The position numbers and the translations under genes were made by a program. Positions 61,541 through 64,000 of a stretch of DNA of 64,000 nt are shown piece by piece. Origin of the DNA: Megaleporinus macrocephalus (taxonomy: Eukaryota; Chordata; Actinopteri; Characiformes; Anostomidae); assembly GCA_021613375.1 (NCBI GenBank), contig CM038706.1, positions 24,135,366-24,199,365 of the forward strand, read 5' to 3'. Each line of letters begins with the position of its first letter. Positions within the stretch are counted from its first letter, which is position 1. The notes beneath the pieces are model-generated. The model searched no databases and was not told the DNA's origin. It saw only the letters and a program-made list of their open reading frames with translations.

Positions 61541-63129
61541 TTTTCACACTGCATTACTGTTAAAATGTTTGTTTAAATTGTGTCCTGGTTGCAAGGGTCA
61601 GGTTTAGTGTTTTGTTTGTTTGCTCTCAGAATGAATTTATAAAATGTTAGAATGCCTGGCATAATCCACAATTGCTTATGAATGGTTATATACAAAAAAC
61701 AAGAGTACATAGCTTTATAATCTTGGGTTTCATAACACACTATAACCTGTGGGCTGTTAATGATAGTTATACTTTGCACTATAACAAGGTCTCTGTGTTG
61801 CACCACCACCCAACCGAAGGGAGGCATAAACCTGACCATATACTCTTGCTTTATAACTGCTTTAGAGCAATTATGTAAGCTTATGCATAACATGCTGTGA
61901 TGGGTTGGGATGTATTGAGTGTCATTTTGTAAAGGCTGAATTAAAAAACTCACTATAAATAAATAAATAAACTTTTTTCTTTACGAAAACAAAAAAGAAA
62001 CCATAATTGCTAATTTACTATTTTTAAAAAAATCAACTCAAAGGCCTATAGCATGCTTGCTGGACACATTTTAATTTCAGTTTATTATTTTTTTATCACA
62101 GTTAACAGCAAATTTACTGTTACGGCACTTCCTGCTAAAGCCTGAGTAGACTGATAAATCAGTGTGATGAGCCAGGTATTTACCTGGAAACATACTAAAC
62201 TTGTTGGAGGAATGATTAAACTTATCCTGAGATGTGTTTGCCAGTGTTAAGTTTGGCTTTGGTGTTACACTGGACTCTTGCTTGAGGGATTATAGGAGCA
62301 GCAGTAGACCAAAGAAGGTGGTGTGGGGGGAAACAAATAGAATTTGTGACTTCATTTAAAATTTAACAAGGGATTACTTTTATAAAACCTATTGATAGAA
62401 TATTTGCATGAAAGAAAGATGCCAGCAACAGTGAGGAACAGTGTGTAAAAAGAGATTTCCCTCTTATCTATGTCTATATGTACTCTAAATGCATTCTGAA
62501 TAGGTTCTTTTTTATACTAGCAGATTACACTGCTGAGTCCATTAGGACCTTGCATTCAATATTCAGCCATCTCTACTTTTTTTAAGTATTTTACCCAACA
62601 CTGGTGCTGTGTATGCCTTATAGCGCTAGATAAATGCATCTATAAGAGAATTTATAGAATTCCTAGAAAGTGTCCTCTGAAACATTGTAGCCATGAACTT
62701 AATTAATGCAAAGAAGTATCAGCGTGTACTAGATTACTGGAAATAGATACGGTGAAAATGATCCTGTTGTATGATGAATTTTATCTGTATTGTTCAGCAC
62801 TACTAAACTGTAACTATTAGGCTATTAATCATCCATCACAAAACTGTTCACCTGTACCTTAAACCCTAAACTCAAACCTTAGCAACCTTAAACCCTTGTA
62901 TCGTATCAGGCTCACTGTAATAGTGTTGCTGTCTGTGTTAAAGTCTTGCTAGAGTTTTTTTTTTCTGTGTCATATATTTTCCTAATTTTCCAGAAAGGTT
63001 CATGTCATATACACATGTAGTAGCTCGAGAAACAGTCACCCGGGTTTCTGTGAACACCTGCAAGGCTAGCTTATTTTCCTAATTGAAATATCGGAAGTGG
63101 AAATATTTATCCAGAAGCTTTTATAAAAA

Positions 63130-63400
63130 GCTTAGTCATCTTAGCAGGGGATTAACAAGTGGAGATGTCGGACAGCGCCAGACTTTTTCTTTCCTTTTTT
63201 TTTTTTTTTTTCTTTTTTTCGGGTCCTCCGCAAGGTGTGTCATTAATTGAAAGGCCTCCCTACCCGGTCCCCCCGCCGACGTGTGTGAGGGAGTGTTAGG
63301 CACCTGCCCACTGTAACAGCCCACACCAGCTGGCCTCTTTGTGTCCAAAGCACAGTCAATTAGGCAAGACCAGAATGACCACAAATGTATTTGTTTGTTC
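63130..63400. promoter_or_regulatory. Candidate regulatory island next to poly(T)
   Basis: After a T-rich run (63190-63230), unique sequence with CATTAATTGAAAGG (63240 region) and GTCAATTAGGC (63355 region) in a GC-richer setting. No exon evidence. Confidence 0.25.
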
Positions 63401-63980
63401 TCTTAAGAGATCCCTCTGTTGACTGGGGATCAGTAGTGTCTTAACTATTGTGTATCCTTTTAATTTAGCCCTGTCGAGTTGAAGTAAGATTTCCCTCGAG
63501 GTGGAGAGCGATTTGGTGTGTCTTAAGTGAGGTGACGGTTGGGATTTAGAGACCTGCGTCTGCGTGGAATCTCGATTCTCTATACATAACGTGCTCGCGC
63601 ACACACTTCAGCCTCCATTCTTACACCTGAGTCAGTGCTTAGCTGCCTGCTGTCGGGTGTGTTGAGACAGAAGTTGCCCAGCGGGTGGTTAATATTTGTC
63701 CAGACGCAGAGTCGTTCTGCCCTCCATTATCCCAGCCAGCCTCTCCAAACCCCACATTAGCTGCCAGGTGCTCCCCCTCGCTGCCTGCAACACCTGGGTC
63801 ACAAGGCCACTGGACCACTGGGCAAACCAGACCACTCCCAAGGAGGAGAAGAAGGAGAACACAAGAGGAGGGCTTTTTAAGACTCCAGCCCTAGCACTAT
63901 AAGGAGGGTGTCTCACAGTGAGGGGCTTTCCGTTAATGAAGTGGTCTAGTAATTAGACATAAAGTGCATAACTTTTAGTT

Positions 63981-64000
63981 AAAAAAAAAAAAAAAAAAAA
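63981..64000. repeat. Poly(A) run cut by window end
   Basis: 20 A up to the last base; the true length is unknown. Confidence 0.9.

Noticed and set aside
63685..63902. GC-rich ORFs near the window end as a gene
   Set aside because: Overlapping frames on both strands, no domain, no splice pattern.

Overview
This is vertebrate nuclear DNA, most likely from a ray-finned fish. Genes are split into short exons with GT-AG introns. The long introns hold fish-type LINE 3' tails (endings such as TTGACTTGACTTG and TTGATTGATTGATT), hAT-type elements, a tRNA-derived SINE and many dinucleotide repeats. The tail types suggest an otophysan fish, but that is a guess.

Three genes are present, in the order known from the human 2p21 locus. 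(1) SLC3A1 (rBAT, heavy subunit of the cystine/dibasic amino acid transporter), + strand: the last five coding exons, 585-3920. (2) PREPL (prolyl endopeptidase-like serine hydrolase), - strand, 4108-17389: fourteen coding exons that join without a phase break into a model of about 672 residues. (3) CAMKMT (calmodulin-lysine N-methyltransferase), + strand: only the first three coding exons, 17946-21091. The exon-3 donor is intact and I found no exon 4, so about 43 kb of the window appears to be CAMKMT intron 3.

SLC3A1 and PREPL are tail to tail, with 187 bp between stop codons. PREPL and CAMKMT are head to head, with 556 bp between start codons, consistent with one shared bidirectional promoter. 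A 19-codon upstream ORF ends 3 bp before the CAMKMT start.

The introns carry the rest: a 391-bp hAT-type element with a perfect 8-bp target duplication nested in an L2-like LINE remnant (7535-8270); two more hAT-like insertions with target duplications (13549-13752, 31800-32189); MITE-like inverted-repeat elements (38359-38597, 47006-47594); a 0.49-kb segment present twice in direct orientation (25081-25568 and 26408-26898); and an 860-bp polypyrimidine array (58578-59434). Several unique, GC-richer islands with clustered transcription-factor motifs are candidate enhancers. In mammals the gene beyond CAMKMT is SIX3, so a SIX regulatory domain is a reasonable but untested idea.

I found no RNA gene, CRISPR array, prokaryotic feature or wholly new coding system. 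Most other open frames here are low-complexity or intronic.
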